Virus record (IMG/VR): IMGVR_UViG_3300036944_001324
Coordinates: 124,001-188,000 of that record
Length of the DNA: 64,000 nt
From: a virus
Reading direction: 5' to 3' (one strand)
Shown here: piece by piece, positions 43,493-52,738 of the stretch
How positions within the stretch are numbered: position 1 is the first letter of the stretch
Layout of the letters: each line of letters begins with the position of its first letter
Notes under the pieces: model-generated
Told to the model about the DNA's origin: nothing
Database searches by the model: none
The model's input: only the letters and a program-made list of their open reading frames with translations
Translations under genes and position numbers: made by a program

Positions 43493-45392
43493 ATGGCCAT
43501 CTATAAGACCATTGTGAGTTTTGACTCGATGTTCAAGAATGCTCGAGTCACTCCTGTGATCATCAATGACTTGCCGATCGTCACCGAAGAAGATCGCAAG
43601 AACAACAACGCACGCATCTACCATGAGTACACCAACGACGTGTTTAACACCACGCCGTCGTGCAATTGCGGTAAGCTCCGTTCCGAGTATCTGAAGGACA
43701 TTGTTTGTCCTGTTTGTAACACACCAGTGGAAAGCGTTCTTGAACGCGATCTGGAGCCTCAGCTGTGGATGCGTAGGCCGCACGGTGTTGCCAGGTTCAT
43801 CAACCCAGCAGTGTGGAACATGCTGCGGGAGTTCCTGTGGGTCAAAGAAGGTAACTTCGACGTTCTGCAGTATCTCACGAACACAGACTACCACCCCAAG
43901 AAGCTGCCGAGTTTGGCGTACTCCATTCAGGAAGCAGGGATCGTTCGAGGCTACAACAACTTTGTTGAAAACTTCGACGTGATCATCAAAAAGCTCCTGG
44001 GTTTGACGCGCTACAACAAAGCCGATCGCAAGGATCGCCGGATTGCGTTGAGCAAGGTCCTGCGTCGCTACGCCAACAACATCTTTTCTGACCACATCCC
44101 TGTCATCAACAAAAACTTGATGATCTTGGAGAACGTCAGTTCTGACCGGTACGTCGACCGTACCGTTCCGATGGCTGTGGATGCGTACCGATTGCTGCTG
44201 GGGATCGATACTGGTGCATCACCGTTCGGTGGTGAAGATGGTGATCGTACGGTCGGCTACAAGAAACTTCGTGCTCGTGAAAACCGGGTAGCGAAGATGC
44301 TGGACATGATCTGTAACTTCAACCTTGAGTACTTCAAGGCCAACGTTGCATCCAAACCAGGTCTGGCTCGCAAGCATCTGTGCTCTTCCCGTGCTAACTG
44401 GTCGGCACGCTCGGTGATCACTTCTCTGACCAAGCCGCACAAATACGATGAAGTCCATGTCCCGTGGGGTGTGGGTATCGGTTTGATGCGCTATCACCTG
44501 TGCAACCGATTGACGAAGATGGGTTTTCGTACCAATCAGATCTTCGGTATGCTCAGTGCAGCGGTCGTTAAATACGACCCACTCATTGACAAGCTCTTCC
44601 AAGAGTTCATCGCTGAGTCTCCTGAAAATGGATTGGTAGTTTGGCTGTGTCGTAATCCGTCCTTGGCGCGCAGTAGTATGCAGCGCATGCGGATCACGCA
44701 GTTCAAGACTGATCCGAATGATCCAACGATCGGCTTGCCGATTCTGTCAGTCACTGGTTTCAACGCTCGAGCGCAAGCTCAGGCCACCCCGTGTGGAAAC
44801 GCCGGGAGTGAATCTTTCCTAAAAGGGGAATCTCCCACCCACGCACGGTCTGGAACGTGTAGTGGAGGACAACCCCTTGCAAAGCATCTCTAGCTTTAGC
44901 GGACGCGTTATAGCTGGGTTTAAGATGTGCGCCTAACGGCCATCGAAAGGGCATACTGCGCGATTCGCGGCTTCAAGAAGCCGTCGTGGTGTAGCACTGA
45001 GTAGAGTAGGGTAGCTAGATCTAAGGCACCCGAAACGGAAAGGCACTGACCGCAAGTCTGGGGGTTCCCGGGCGGACGAAGTGCAAGATATGGTCTGACC
45101 ACGGCAGTAATGTCGTGCAGGTGATGCTGCTCACCGGCTAGAACTGATCAACTCTAGTGGACAAGTGGATTTCGACGGCGACGCCATGGGGTTGGTGCTC
45201 GCCTTGGATGAAACCATGGCAAAGATGATCGAACCCCTTGCTCCTCACAAGAGCGCATTCGACATCTCACGTTATCGCGGTTTGTCATCGAACAATTCCC
45301 TGCCCAAGCCAGTGGTTGCTACCATCAGCAGCTACCTGTCCGGTTCTTCCGGCAAGACTGACATGAGCATGATGGAAGAGTTCGCTGTTTAA
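43493..45392 (+). CDS. Non-virion RNAP beta' N-terminal half (phiKZ gp55-like), intron-split
   Basis: Coding exons 43493-44767 and 45168-45392 give 499 aa after removal of a group I intron. The N-terminal zinc site is Cys57, Cys59, Cys72 and Cys75 (CNCG...CPVC), as in bacterial beta'. The joined exons restore NADFDGD, with Asp426, Asp428 and Asp430 as catalytic magnesium ligands, followed by a bacterial-like segment (NNSLPKPVVATISSYL). The protein ends soon after the motif, the usual split point. Without splicing, translation would stop at 44893. Context after ChmA supports gp55 rather than the virion RNAP paralog. Confidence 0.88.
44768..45167 (+). ncRNA. Group I self-splicing intron, 400 nt, no ORF
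   Basis: Boundaries come from the protein frame: exon 1 ends ...AACGCT and exon 2 begins GATTTCGAC. The exon's last U can form the P1 U-G pair: GCU with GGC after a GAGC-GCAA-GCUC stem-loop (44769-44784). AAGATA at 45085-45090 followed by TGGTC fits J8/7 and the 3' strand of P7, with GACC near 45049 as the 5' strand. The last intron base is G. No homing endonuclease lies inside or directly beside it. Confidence 0.85.
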
Positions 45393-45418
45393 CGCGATCG
45401 ATTCAAGAAAGGAAAAGG

Positions 45419-46039
45419 ATGGGACCTGTATTCGGAGATAGCAGCGTAGTTGATGCGTTGCTGTTTGGCGTTCCCACGCAATCTACCGTTTCGTTTGTGC
45501 AACGTGAATTTGAGCGATTCTCCAACACTGCTGTTGGTGAGTTTGGTCAACGTCTGGTTGCAGAGACAAAAACGCTACTGGACCGTTTTACGAACAGTTC
45601 AGTGATGAACATGGCGCAAGCTGCGCTCAATCAGATCCGGTCTATCGGGATGGCAGATACCATCTATCGGTTTGATCGGATGCAGGACTTCCAGATCGCG
45701 CAGCCGATGATGCAGACGTTTATCATGGCTAACCCCATGGTGCGTAAGCGTTACCACGAGCAGCGCTGTGATGGTTATTCTGACACGTATGTGGACAAGC
45801 ATCCCGGCAAGATCGGAAAAGATCACGTCCACTGGCAGATGGTGAACAACGGTTTGGTGACTGAAGAAACCGATGGCGGTGTCAGTTGGACGAACTATTC
45901 TGGGGCGTTCACTGATGAAGGCGGACTGCATCTGCAGCCTGTCCAAGCGCATTCTGTCTTGTCTACCTGGCGGTCGCTGGAGAAGTTGTTCGCTGAAGGC
46001 GAATTCGATCCGACGAGTCCTTGGAACGGCAAGCTGTAA
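45419..46039 (+). CDS. Unknown 206-aa protein downstream of the RNAP gene
   Basis: ATG with AAGGAAAAGG. Helical first half (SFVQREFERFSNTAVGEFGQ), then MANPMVRKRYHEQRCDGYSD, a basic conserved-looking patch, and an aromatic-rich end. No recognised family. 26 bases after the RNAP stop, so probably in the same unit. Confidence 0.75.
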   Translation: MGPVFGDSSVVDALLFGVPTQSTVSFVQREFERFSNTAVGEFGQRLVAETKTLLDRFTNSSVMNMAQAALNQIRSIGMADTIYRFDRMQDFQIAQPMMQTFIMANPMVRKRYHEQRCDGYSDTYVDKHPGKIGKDHVHWQMVNNGLVTEETDGGVSWTNYSGAFTDEGGLHLQPVQAHSVLSTWRSLEKLFAEGEFDPTSPWNGKL

Positions 46040-46047
46040 TCCAGCTC

Positions 46048-46137
46048 AAAAGTAGAAGATCCAACTGCACTCGCTTATTCAGCCTTCTTGGTTGAGTAGG
46101 TGGCTGCTGGTTGGATCTTCTTTTTATGTTCTTTCTT
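46048..46137 (+). terminator. Terminator with long-range stem
   Basis: AGAAGATCCAAC pairs with GTTGGATCTTCT over about 60 bases, followed by TTTTATG. Confidence 0.65.
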
Positions 46138-46157
46138 TTTCGGAGAGGTTATTTTAC

Positions 46158-46571
46158 ATGGCAACTGATACCAAACCACTGCCTAGCTTGTCTACAGATG
46201 GCTGGATTACGTCGACCCCTCAGAAGGTCGACTATATGCTCGGGCATTTCTATGCCTCTGAAATTACCCAAACGCACATGTTCCCGAACAACGTGCACAG
46301 TTTGGTGAACTTGGTTCAACTGTACAAAGAAGACCTGGTCATGCTGGGGACCAAGGTGCAAGAATCTTTGCGCACGTATTTCGGTGGTTATTTTCCATCG
46401 GTGACTGCTCGGGCACAATGCCGTGACATTCCCAACGCTCCGGGACAAGTGGGTATTCACATTTTCTTGGAAGTTCGTGATGTCAATGGTGTTGTTTACA
46501 ACGCCGCCAACGTGGTTGACATCGAAGACTCCAAGATCATGAAGATCTCGGCCATTAACAACGGTCAATAG
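46158..46571 (+). CDS. Unknown 137-aa protein
   Basis: ATG 46158 after GGAGAGG; upstream codons belong to the terminator. The C-terminal half is beta-rich (VGIHIFLEVRDVNGVVYNAA). Spacing and size suggest a small tail- or DNA-associated protein, but no family is recognised. Confidence 0.7.
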   Translation: MATDTKPLPSLSTDGWITSTPQKVDYMLGHFYASEITQTHMFPNNVHSLVNLVQLYKEDLVMLGTKVQESLRTYFGGYFPSVTARAQCRDIPNAPGQVGIHIFLEVRDVNGVVYNAANVVDIEDSKIMKISAINNGQ

Positions 46572-46633
46572 CGTTTTTCATTTTCAATAAGAGATGATGT
46601 GTAGCCCAACCATTATTTCTTAAGGTGTGACCC

Positions 46634-47197
46634 ATGGCAACCTCTCCACAACAAACAGCTTCTGCAGCTGAAATCGACCGCATCCATCAACTGATCGTGG
46701 AAGAACCCAAGCGCATGGCCAACCGCCTGCCGGAACAAATCTTCCGTGATTACTTCCTGCCGGTGTTTGCAGGAAATACGCCCAACGGCAAGCATTACGA
46801 AGAATGGATCTCCATCGCTGGTGCTCCTTCTGCTGAGGTGGCTATCCTCGGTGAAAACGGGCAGGTGCTTTTCAATGTACCGCCACTGATGAACACGGAT
46901 CACATCAAGCGTATCCGTCCTGAGGGTGCTGTTCCTTTTGCATCCATCGTTTCCATGTCGGAAGCATTCCGCGGCAAGAGCGGTGCAGCGGCTGACGAGC
47001 AGATGACCACCGACGGTATGCGCCGTTATCGTGCCAGTCACGACAGCAATCACGATTACACGCCAGAAGAAAAACGCTGGTTGGAAATCTTCCAGCGTTA
47101 CGGCATTGTGTCGGCTGCCTCCAATGTAGAAGTTTCTACCCCATCTGAGGCCGCAAAACCGAACGCTATCGACGACGACGAGTTTGTCGAGTCCTGA
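46634..47197 (+). CDS. Unknown 187-aa protein
   Basis: ATG after AAGGTGTG. Helical N-terminus (IDRIHQLIVEEPKRMANRLP), a central beta region (EVAILGENGQVLFNVPPL) and an acidic flexible tail ending DDDEFVES. Nine bases before the nuclease gene, so coupled to it. Confidence 0.72.
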   Translation: MATSPQQTASAAEIDRIHQLIVEEPKRMANRLPEQIFRDYFLPVFAGNTPNGKHYEEWISIAGAPSAEVAILGENGQVLFNVPPLMNTDHIKRIRPEGAVPFASIVSMSEAFRGKSGAAADEQMTTDGMRRYRASHDSNHDYTPEEKRWLEIFQRYGIVSAASNVEVSTPSEAAKPNAIDDDEFVES

Positions 47198-47205
47198 AGT
47201 TCTGT

Positions 47206-48333
47206 ATGCAAACTTTCAACGTTGCGTGTTTTAGCGATCTCCACTTAGGACATCGCCGTAATGACACCCATGTCATGATTGGTGCTCTTGATGAGAGCAT
47301 TCTTCACTCTGGCTTACTCACGCGGATCAAACTGCTGTTTTTAGCTGGTGACGTCTTTGATCGTTTGCTCGAACTCAACCATCCAGCGATTCATGAAGTG
47401 GATCGCTGGATATGGCGTTTGTTCAGAGCATGCGAGAAAAATGGTGTTATCGTGCGTGTCCTGGAAGGCACGCCAAGTCACGACAGACACCAAAGCCACC
47501 GCTTCATAACGGTGCATGAGATCAGTCGCAGTCAATGCAATTTCAAGTATGTTGATAAGATCGATATCGAGTATATCGAGCCCTTGGGCATCAATGTGCT
47601 TTATATCCCTGATGAGATCTCTCCTCAAGGGACGCAGGAAACCAAAGCAATCGTTGAGACAATGCTGGTCAGTCGTGGCCTTGAGCAAGTAGACATTGCT
47701 TGTATGCATGGTTTCTTTAAGTACCAGTTACCTTACGACGTCAAAGAAAGTGCGTATCACGACGAAGACTTCTACCAGCGTATCGTTCGCTACTGGATAT
47801 TCATTGGTCACGTTCACAACCACACAAGGCGTGGAAAGATCGTAGCCCAAGGAAGCCACGACCGACTGACGCATGGTGAAGAAGAACCTAAAGGCTTTGT
47901 TCAAGCCAGCGTGGGCAATCTTGACGGTGATGAATGCTACTTCATCGAAAACAAGAAAGCTCACACTTACATGACCATCCAGTGTTACGAGATGGAAGTA
48001 GGTATGGCATTTGAGATGATTGATGACCGTCTGCAGAACGTCGTCGATTTCTCACGCATTCGGATTGAAGCTGAACCACAGCATCCGATCTTTACCAACA
48101 TGGCGGAACTTCAAAAGAAGTACCCCACACTTAACTTTACACCGCACCCTAAAGCGTTCGATGAGGGTACACCCTTGTCAGAAGCAGCCAAAGAGCCGGA
48201 AATTATCAAATGGCATGCAGTTGAGATCACGAAAGACAACATCGTGGACATGGTTGCATCCCGTCTTAGTTTGCGGGATATTGGACCTACTACTGCTGCA
48301 AGAGCATTACAACACTTGAAGGAGTTCGCATGA
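47206..48333 (+). CDS. SbcD/Mre11-like metallophosphoesterase nuclease
   Basis: 375 aa with all calcineurin-like metal motifs in order: SDLHLGH (Asp11, His13), GDVFD (Asp49), GTPSHD (His92), CMHGF (His168) and GHVHNH (His202, His204). The usual GNHE is GTPSHD here. Enzymes of this type cut DNA ends or hairpins with an SbcC/Rad50 ATPase. No SbcC gene is visible in the window, so it may work alone or with a partner elsewhere. A DNA-processing or recombination role is likely. Confidence 0.85.
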   Translation: MQTFNVACFSDLHLGHRRNDTHVMIGALDESILHSGLLTRIKLLFLAGDVFDRLLELNHPAIHEVDRWIWRLFRACEKNGVIVRVLEGTPSHDRHQSHRFITVHEISRSQCNFKYVDKIDIEYIEPLGINVLYIPDEISPQGTQETKAIVETMLVSRGLEQVDIACMHGFFKYQLPYDVKESAYHDEDFYQRIVRYWIFIGHVHNHTRRGKIVAQGSHDRLTHGEEEPKGFVQASVGNLDGDECYFIENKKAHTYMTIQCYEMEVGMAFEMIDDRLQNVVDFSRIRIEAEPQHPIFTNMAELQKKYPTLNFTPHPKAFDEGTPLSEAAKEPEIIKWHAVEITKDNIVDMVASRLSLRDIGPTTAARALQHLKEFA

Positions 48334-48878
48334 AACGTTTGGATTTGATTGCGTATGGAGTCGCTGAAGTCTGCGGTGGGATCTATACCCCGCAGTCAGT
48401 CCTGACTGTTAAGAACAACGAAGCCTTGATGAAAGTATTGACCCAAGCAGGCGGTATCGAAATGCTGCACGGTTTCACGGCGATGTATAGTGCGATCGTG
48501 CATGCGGCTAATACACGTCAGATCTCCGTGGCGTGCGCCCGTGGTTTTTATCACATGGTCTTCGGCCAGTTATTTAACAAAAAGGAGCAGAGGCTGTTTC
48601 ACACTCCTATTGCCATGGTTTTACGGGAAGAAGAGTTTCGTGGTGTTTTCAATCTTTCCGGAATTACGGTAGAGGATGAAGAGTTTCATTTCGCTACGCC
48701 TGATTTCGTGTCCGTATCAAGTTTGATCAGCAAGATCATGCGTGAGAAGAAAATGGCAGGCATGAAACCAAACGTGCAGAACTGGTTGATCGATATGGTC
48801 CCACCCAAAAAACCACTGCCGGTCTACTACCAGTCTCAACGCAATCCTGGAAGATACGGCTATGAGCATCTTTCGTAG
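48330..48878 (+). CDS. Unknown 182-aa protein coupled to the nuclease
   Basis: ATGA overlap with the SbcD-like gene. Helical N-terminal two-thirds (LMKVLTQAGGIEMLHGFTAM, VACARGFYHMVFGQLF) and a basic, Pro-rich C-terminus. No recognised family; coupling suggests action with the nuclease. Confidence 0.72.
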   Translation: MKRLDLIAYGVAEVCGGIYTPQSVLTVKNNEALMKVLTQAGGIEMLHGFTAMYSAIVHAANTRQISVACARGFYHMVFGQLFNKKEQRLFHTPIAMVLREEEFRGVFNLSGITVEDEEFHFATPDFVSVSSLISKIMREKKMAGMKPNVQNWLIDMVPPKKPLPVYYQSQRNPGRYGYEHLS

Positions 48879-49068
48879 TTTCTTCTTTCGGTACCTACTG
48901 GGTCAGCACTTTCAGTGGTACCGTCGATGGTACGGCGGTCGTTGGGAATGTCACTGGATCGAGATCTGTGGGTCTTTCATCTGGTTGGACATGGCACCCG
49001 GTAATGCTTGGCCCGAGTATCGCCCGCCATGTTCTTTTGGAACACCTGTTATTGAGGACTATTCATGA
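48862..49068 (+). CDS. 68-aa tryptophan-rich protein
   Basis: Begins inside the previous gene and ends in an ATGA overlap with the next, a typical phage arrangement. Six Trp in 68 residues (HFQWYRRWYGGRWECHWIEI). No hydrophobic span long enough for a membrane helix. Unknown; could be a small inhibitor or accessory protein. Confidence 0.55.
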   Translation: MSIFRSFFFRYLLGQHFQWYRRWYGGRWECHWIEICGSFIWLDMAPGNAWPEYRPPCSFGTPVIEDYS

Positions 49069-49925
49069 GCTTGGAAATACTCGCTGAGCGGGTCATGAGT
49101 GCGCCAGGTGTATCTGTAGGCACTACTCTCGCGCTTGAGACCATCTTGCCTTCTTGGCCTGTCTTTGATCCTGAACGACCAAAGCCCAAACCAGTCAACA
49201 TCTTCGATTACTCACGGGTCTGGATTAACCTGGCTACGCTCTTTCGCAATCTCTACGGCGCGTGCCCACGCGATCGTGTTGAATTGATGTCCGTAAACGA
49301 CGGCGCTGAAGCGCTGTACGCCGAGATGGAGACTATCTATCAAGCCATTCGCAGCGCTACCCAAAACGCAGTGGATGTTCACTACTACTGGTGTGACTAC
49401 AGTGATCTTGCTCGTCAGTTTCCTCGCGCTAAGTTGCGTGAATTGTCGACAGCCAAGCAGATCGCTTTTCGTGACTTGATGGTGAAGGTTGTTGGTAAGG
49501 TCGTGTCTATCGCCAAGTCCAACAACCAGCAATTCATCAGTCAATTTCACACTGACATCACGCCCAAGACCTACGGCAAAACACTGATGATTTCCCACTA
49601 CCCGGTGGACTTACTCAGTGAGCATCGTTTCGGTCACATTGACTTACTGGAATCCCATACAGGGGTTTTGAAAAACAAGACCCAATGGCATTCCAAGTTG
49701 TTCAACGGCAAGTCGTTGTCTATCCTTCCCTTTTGTGCTTTGACACTCCAGGTGTTTGGTGATGATCATTTCTTCAAAGCTCAGGATGCAAAGATCCGTG
49801 AAGCTGTTTTAGAGATCGCTCACAAAGGAAAATGGAGCTGGATGACGACCAAGTCGAAGATCCGCTCTGACGTTCGATCACACCCAGACCAGATGTTCGC
49901 ATCCATTTTGGCATCGATGACCTAA
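49065..49925 (+). CDS. Unknown 286-aa protein
   Basis: ATGA overlap with the previous gene. Alpha/beta, with a helical middle (RDLMVKVVGKVVSIAKSNNQ) and a C-terminal half containing TLMISHYPVDLLSEHRFGHI. No Walker motif, so it is not the SbcC partner. Ends the unit before a hairpin terminator. Confidence 0.72.
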   Translation: MSLEILAERVMSAPGVSVGTTLALETILPSWPVFDPERPKPKPVNIFDYSRVWINLATLFRNLYGACPRDRVELMSVNDGAEALYAEMETIYQAIRSATQNAVDVHYYWCDYSDLARQFPRAKLRELSTAKQIAFRDLMVKVVGKVVSIAKSNNQQFISQFHTDITPKTYGKTLMISHYPVDLLSEHRFGHIDLLESHTGVLKNKTQWHSKLFNGKSLSILPFCALTLQVFGDDHFFKAQDAKIREAVLEIAHKGKWSWMTTKSKIRSDVRSHPDQMFASILASMT

Positions 49926-49933
49926 CAATAAAC

Positions 49934-49975
49934 AAGTAGTGGTTACTGGTCTATTTTTTCCAGTGACCACTATCA
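49934..49975 (+). terminator. Terminator hairpin
   Basis: AGTGGTTACTGG pairs with CCAGTGACCACT around TCTATTTTTT, without the ATGCCGTC tail. Confidence 0.65.
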
Positions 49976-50047
49976 TGTGCATCAAGCACAATCATCAATC
50001 AATCATCAACCCAATCCCACGTTTCACCGTGGAAAGGATAACCATCT

Positions 50048-50977
50048 ATGTCTACTGATCAGCAAAACGCCGCTACTGCCGGTGCTGGTGCGCCCGCTGC
50101 CGCTGAAACCCCCGTGAAGAAATTCAAGGAGGTTTACATCAATCGTTTCCAAATGGAAGCGCCCATTCCCGGCTCCCGTGGCGACCAAGCGGCCAACCTT
50201 TCGTGGGGTGCTTTCCGTGGTAATCCGCGGATCATCATCCGTACCAACGATCCTGCTGACGCTGAGATCAACTACGGCAAGATCAAGGCCAACATGGACA
50301 TCGGCACGTTCGAGTACCTGGCCGATCGCATCATCTTCGCTACGACAGCCGAAGCCGGTTTCAAAGAGAAGATCATCAACAAGTCCACCTACAAGGGCGG
50401 TCAGCGTTTCGACTCCCCCGAAACCATCAACTCGACGTTGTTCGGCAAGGACACCGACGGCCGTGTCTGGATCTCCGTGGTGGAAGACAGTCGCCCAGCG
50501 CCTCGTTTCTTTTTTGGTCCCTCCAAGTTCCATTCCGTGGTCCGTCAAGACGGCACGCCTTTGTCCGACGCAGAAGCATCGTGCCACTTCGCACGTGCCA
50601 CCATGCAGGCCTTGAAAGGCATCATGCACAGCCTGGCAGCCCGTGCAGCGCTGGGTGATGAAGAAGGTGGTGACGACGCCAAGCCATCCGCAGAAGGCGG
50701 TGGCGGCGGTTACAAGGGTGGTGGTCAGGGCGGCGGCTGGAAAGGCGGCGGCCAAGGTGGTGGTTGGAAGGGTAACGGCGGCGGTGGCGGTTGGCAGGGC
50801 CGTGGCCAAGGTGGTGGCGGCGGTGGCTGGAAAGGCGGTGGCCAGGGCGGTGGCTGGCAGGGTCGCAGTAATGGCGGCGGTGGTGGCGGTGGTTGGCAAG
50901 GTCGCCCCGGCGGCGGTGGTTACCAAAAGCCTGAAGCAGCTGCAGCGGCCGTGGGTCATGACGACATCACTTTCTAA
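50048..50977 (+). CDS. Glycine-rich protein with SSB-like acidic tip
   Basis: 309 aa; AAAGGATAACC before the ATG. An ordered N-terminal domain (about 23-195) is followed by a Gly/Trp/Gln/Lys-rich linker (about 217-298) built of GGGWKGGGQ-type repeats, and the protein ends GHDDITF, like the DDDIPF tip by which bacterial SSB recruits partners. Domain plus flexible Gly-rich linker plus acidic-aromatic tip is the SSB plan, so single-stranded DNA binding is likely; the N-domain fold is not proven. It has its own terminator on each side and biased codons, suggesting high expression. Confidence 0.62.
   Translation: MSTDQQNAATAGAGAPAAAETPVKKFKEVYINRFQMEAPIPGSRGDQAANLSWGAFRGNPRIIIRTNDPADAEINYGKIKANMDIGTFEYLADRIIFATTAEAGFKEKIINKSTYKGGQRFDSPETINSTLFGKDTDGRVWISVVEDSRPAPRFFFGPSKFHSVVRQDGTPLSDAEASCHFARATMQALKGIMHSLAARAALGDEEGGDDAKPSAEGGGGGYKGGGQGGGWKGGGQGGGWKGNGGGGGWQGRGQGGGGGGWKGGGQGGGWQGRSNGGGGGGGWQGRPGGGGYQKPEAAAAAVGHDDITF
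50697..50943 (+). repeat. Gly-Trp-Gln coding repeat
   Basis: In-frame repeats of GGCGGTGG and GGTTGGAAGG / GGCTGGCAGG encode the low-complexity linker of the SSB-like protein. Repeat number probably varies between relatives. Confidence 0.8.
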
Positions 50978-50996
50978 CTGAAACAACGTTAGCAAT

Positions 50997-51040
50997 CGGC
51001 ATAGAGGAGAGGCCTTCGTGGCCTCTCCTTTTATGGTGTT
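50997..51040 (+). terminator. Terminator hairpin
   Basis: GGCATAGAGGAGAGGCC pairs with GGCCTCTCCTTTTATGG around TTCGT. Confidence 0.8.
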
Positions 51041-51052
51041 ACATTAAAGAAA

Positions 51053-51084
51053 TTTCAACCACATATCATCGATGTGATATGTAC
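51053..51084 (+). promoter_or_regulatory. Dispersed promoter-like element, copy 4
   Basis: TTTCAACCACATATCATC then GATGTGATATG. It contains the perfect dyad ACATATCA / TGATATGT. Located 13 bases after a terminator and 26 bases before the gp68-like gene. Confidence 0.55.
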
Positions 51085-51109
51085 CGTACCACCCAAAAGG
51101 AAAAGACCA

Positions 51110-52708
51110 ATGGAAGCAATTATCCCGGCATTTGACACGTATATCCTTGATCGCGCCATGTACATCACGCACAAAGGTGCGCACCTGGCATTCAAATCCG
51201 ACAAGGTCATTCGTGCCCGGATGTATGAAAACGATCCGAAGGTGATGTACCACATCAACTGGTACTGGTCTGGCTTGTCCCCAGAAAAGCAAGACGAGAT
51301 CTTCAACGTCTACACCAACATTCACGCCCTGTTGCAGCGTGAACCGGATACAACGTTCGAGAACCTGCCATTGGTTCACGCCATTCGCGATCTGGTGGCT
51401 CTGCACCCCATCGAAGAAATGTACGCCTGGATCACCAAGCCTGGTGTCCTGCGTTGGCCTGATGAATCGGAGATCCCACGGGAATTCGATCAAGCGGCGC
51501 AAGCGAAGTACTCGCGTGACAAGAACTTTGTCTATCAGGACTACCAAGACCTGATGGCTTTTGTTTTGCAACTGCGTGTGGTCACTCCGATCTGGGGTGA
51601 ATTCCTCGGCCAGTACGATAAGGTGATCAGTCACCCGTATCGTGACATGGTGGCTTTGCAACTGGCGAGCGAAAGCGCGATCAGTGAATCCCCCGGCTAC
51701 AAGAAACTGGAAAAGTTCGTGGACGCCATGGTGGCTTCCCGTGCAACACTGAGTACGTCTGGTTCGCTGGAGTTCATCTCCAGCGTTGACTATCCTGCGT
51801 GGATCTTCTCCAACACAGTGATGCGGCGGCTGACTGGTGCTAGCTTCTACCAAGCACCTGAGGATCGTTCTGCGTTCCTCGTGAAAGTGATTAGCAATCA
51901 CGTCAAGGACCTGATCGACAAAAGCGTGATGGACTTCAAGGCACCCACTGAAAAACGCGAGACGGGTGAAAGCTCTCGTGTCAGTGACGAAAGTCAGAAC
52001 AGCAACTTCGAGAACGTTCGCATCAAGCAGCGTTTGAGCGGTGGCGACAACTACTTCCTTCAGTGGTACGTTGGTGACTTGCCGCGACTGGCTAAAGAGC
52101 TCGAGCCCGACATCAACATGGGTCTGGTCAAGGACTTCTTGAACATGTACTCGATGGGTACGTTTGTTCCTGATCCCAATCAGGTTCTGGTGTTGCAATG
52201 GGTTCTTGCCCCTGTCATCAGTCCACAGGCTGCCGTGGATCTCACCCGGATCAACGTGGCACAATGCCTTGCTGTTGCAGGTGCGGTTCTCTGGCATCGG
52301 GATCACAAGATCCTCAGTGCTTTCGTCACATCGGGTCACAGCCGTGTGAGTATGAACGCCAATGTGTCTGGTGATACCGTCAGTCGCATGAACAACCAGA
52401 TCTACGACGAGCTGCCTCTGGTGTACCCGTACCAGCGTCGTGCCAAGAGCTCTGAAAAGAGCTACAAAGGCATCATCGATACCGTGAAAACGTTTGTCGA
52501 TGAAATCAGTCGTTTCGCATGGCATCCCACGCTGCCTGTCAACTACATCGAGGAGATCAAGGACTACGTTTCTGGAACGGATAACTACCGTACCCTGATC
52601 CTGCCCAACAACATGCGGCCTTTGGTGGTAGAGGCTTTGATCGATCTGGCCAAACGCCCTCTTCCGGACGACATCGTCCCTAACGTCCCAACAGAAACAA
52701 GCATGTGA
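51110..52708 (+). CDS. Candidate non-virion RNAP accessory subunit (phiKZ gp68-like)
   Basis: 532 aa; ATG 51110 with AAAAGGAAAAG, preferred to the GTG at 51074 that lies in the promoter-like element. Helical and acidic, with no enzymatic motif. In phiKZ, genes 68 to 74 run in order and gp68 (about 520 aa) is the fifth subunit of the non-virion RNAP. This gene has that length and precedes two unknown genes and then the beta and beta' C-halves, in the expected order. The assignment is synteny-based. Confidence 0.55.
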   Translation: MEAIIPAFDTYILDRAMYITHKGAHLAFKSDKVIRARMYENDPKVMYHINWYWSGLSPEKQDEIFNVYTNIHALLQREPDTTFENLPLVHAIRDLVALHPIEEMYAWITKPGVLRWPDESEIPREFDQAAQAKYSRDKNFVYQDYQDLMAFVLQLRVVTPIWGEFLGQYDKVISHPYRDMVALQLASESAISESPGYKKLEKFVDAMVASRATLSTSGSLEFISSVDYPAWIFSNTVMRRLTGASFYQAPEDRSAFLVKVISNHVKDLIDKSVMDFKAPTEKRETGESSRVSDESQNSNFENVRIKQRLSGGDNYFLQWYVGDLPRLAKELEPDINMGLVKDFLNMYSMGTFVPDPNQVLVLQWVLAPVISPQAAVDLTRINVAQCLAVAGAVLWHRDHKILSAFVTSGHSRVSMNANVSGDTVSRMNNQIYDELPLVYPYQRRAKSSEKSYKGIIDTVKTFVDEISRFAWHPTLPVNYIEEIKDYVSGTDNYRTLILPNNMRPLVVEALIDLAKRPLPDDIVPNVPTETSM

Positions 52709-52738
52709 AGAAACGATAACAATCAAGAGAAGTAACAA

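Noticed and set aside
44768-44893. Read-through extension of RNAP exon 1
   Set aside because: The extra residues are intron-encoded and the DFDGD motif resumes only after 45167, so the 466-aa form is not the functional product.
50697-50943. Tandem DNA repeat as an origin or recombination site
   Set aside because: The repeat keeps the reading frame and encodes the Gly/Trp linker, so coding low complexity explains it.
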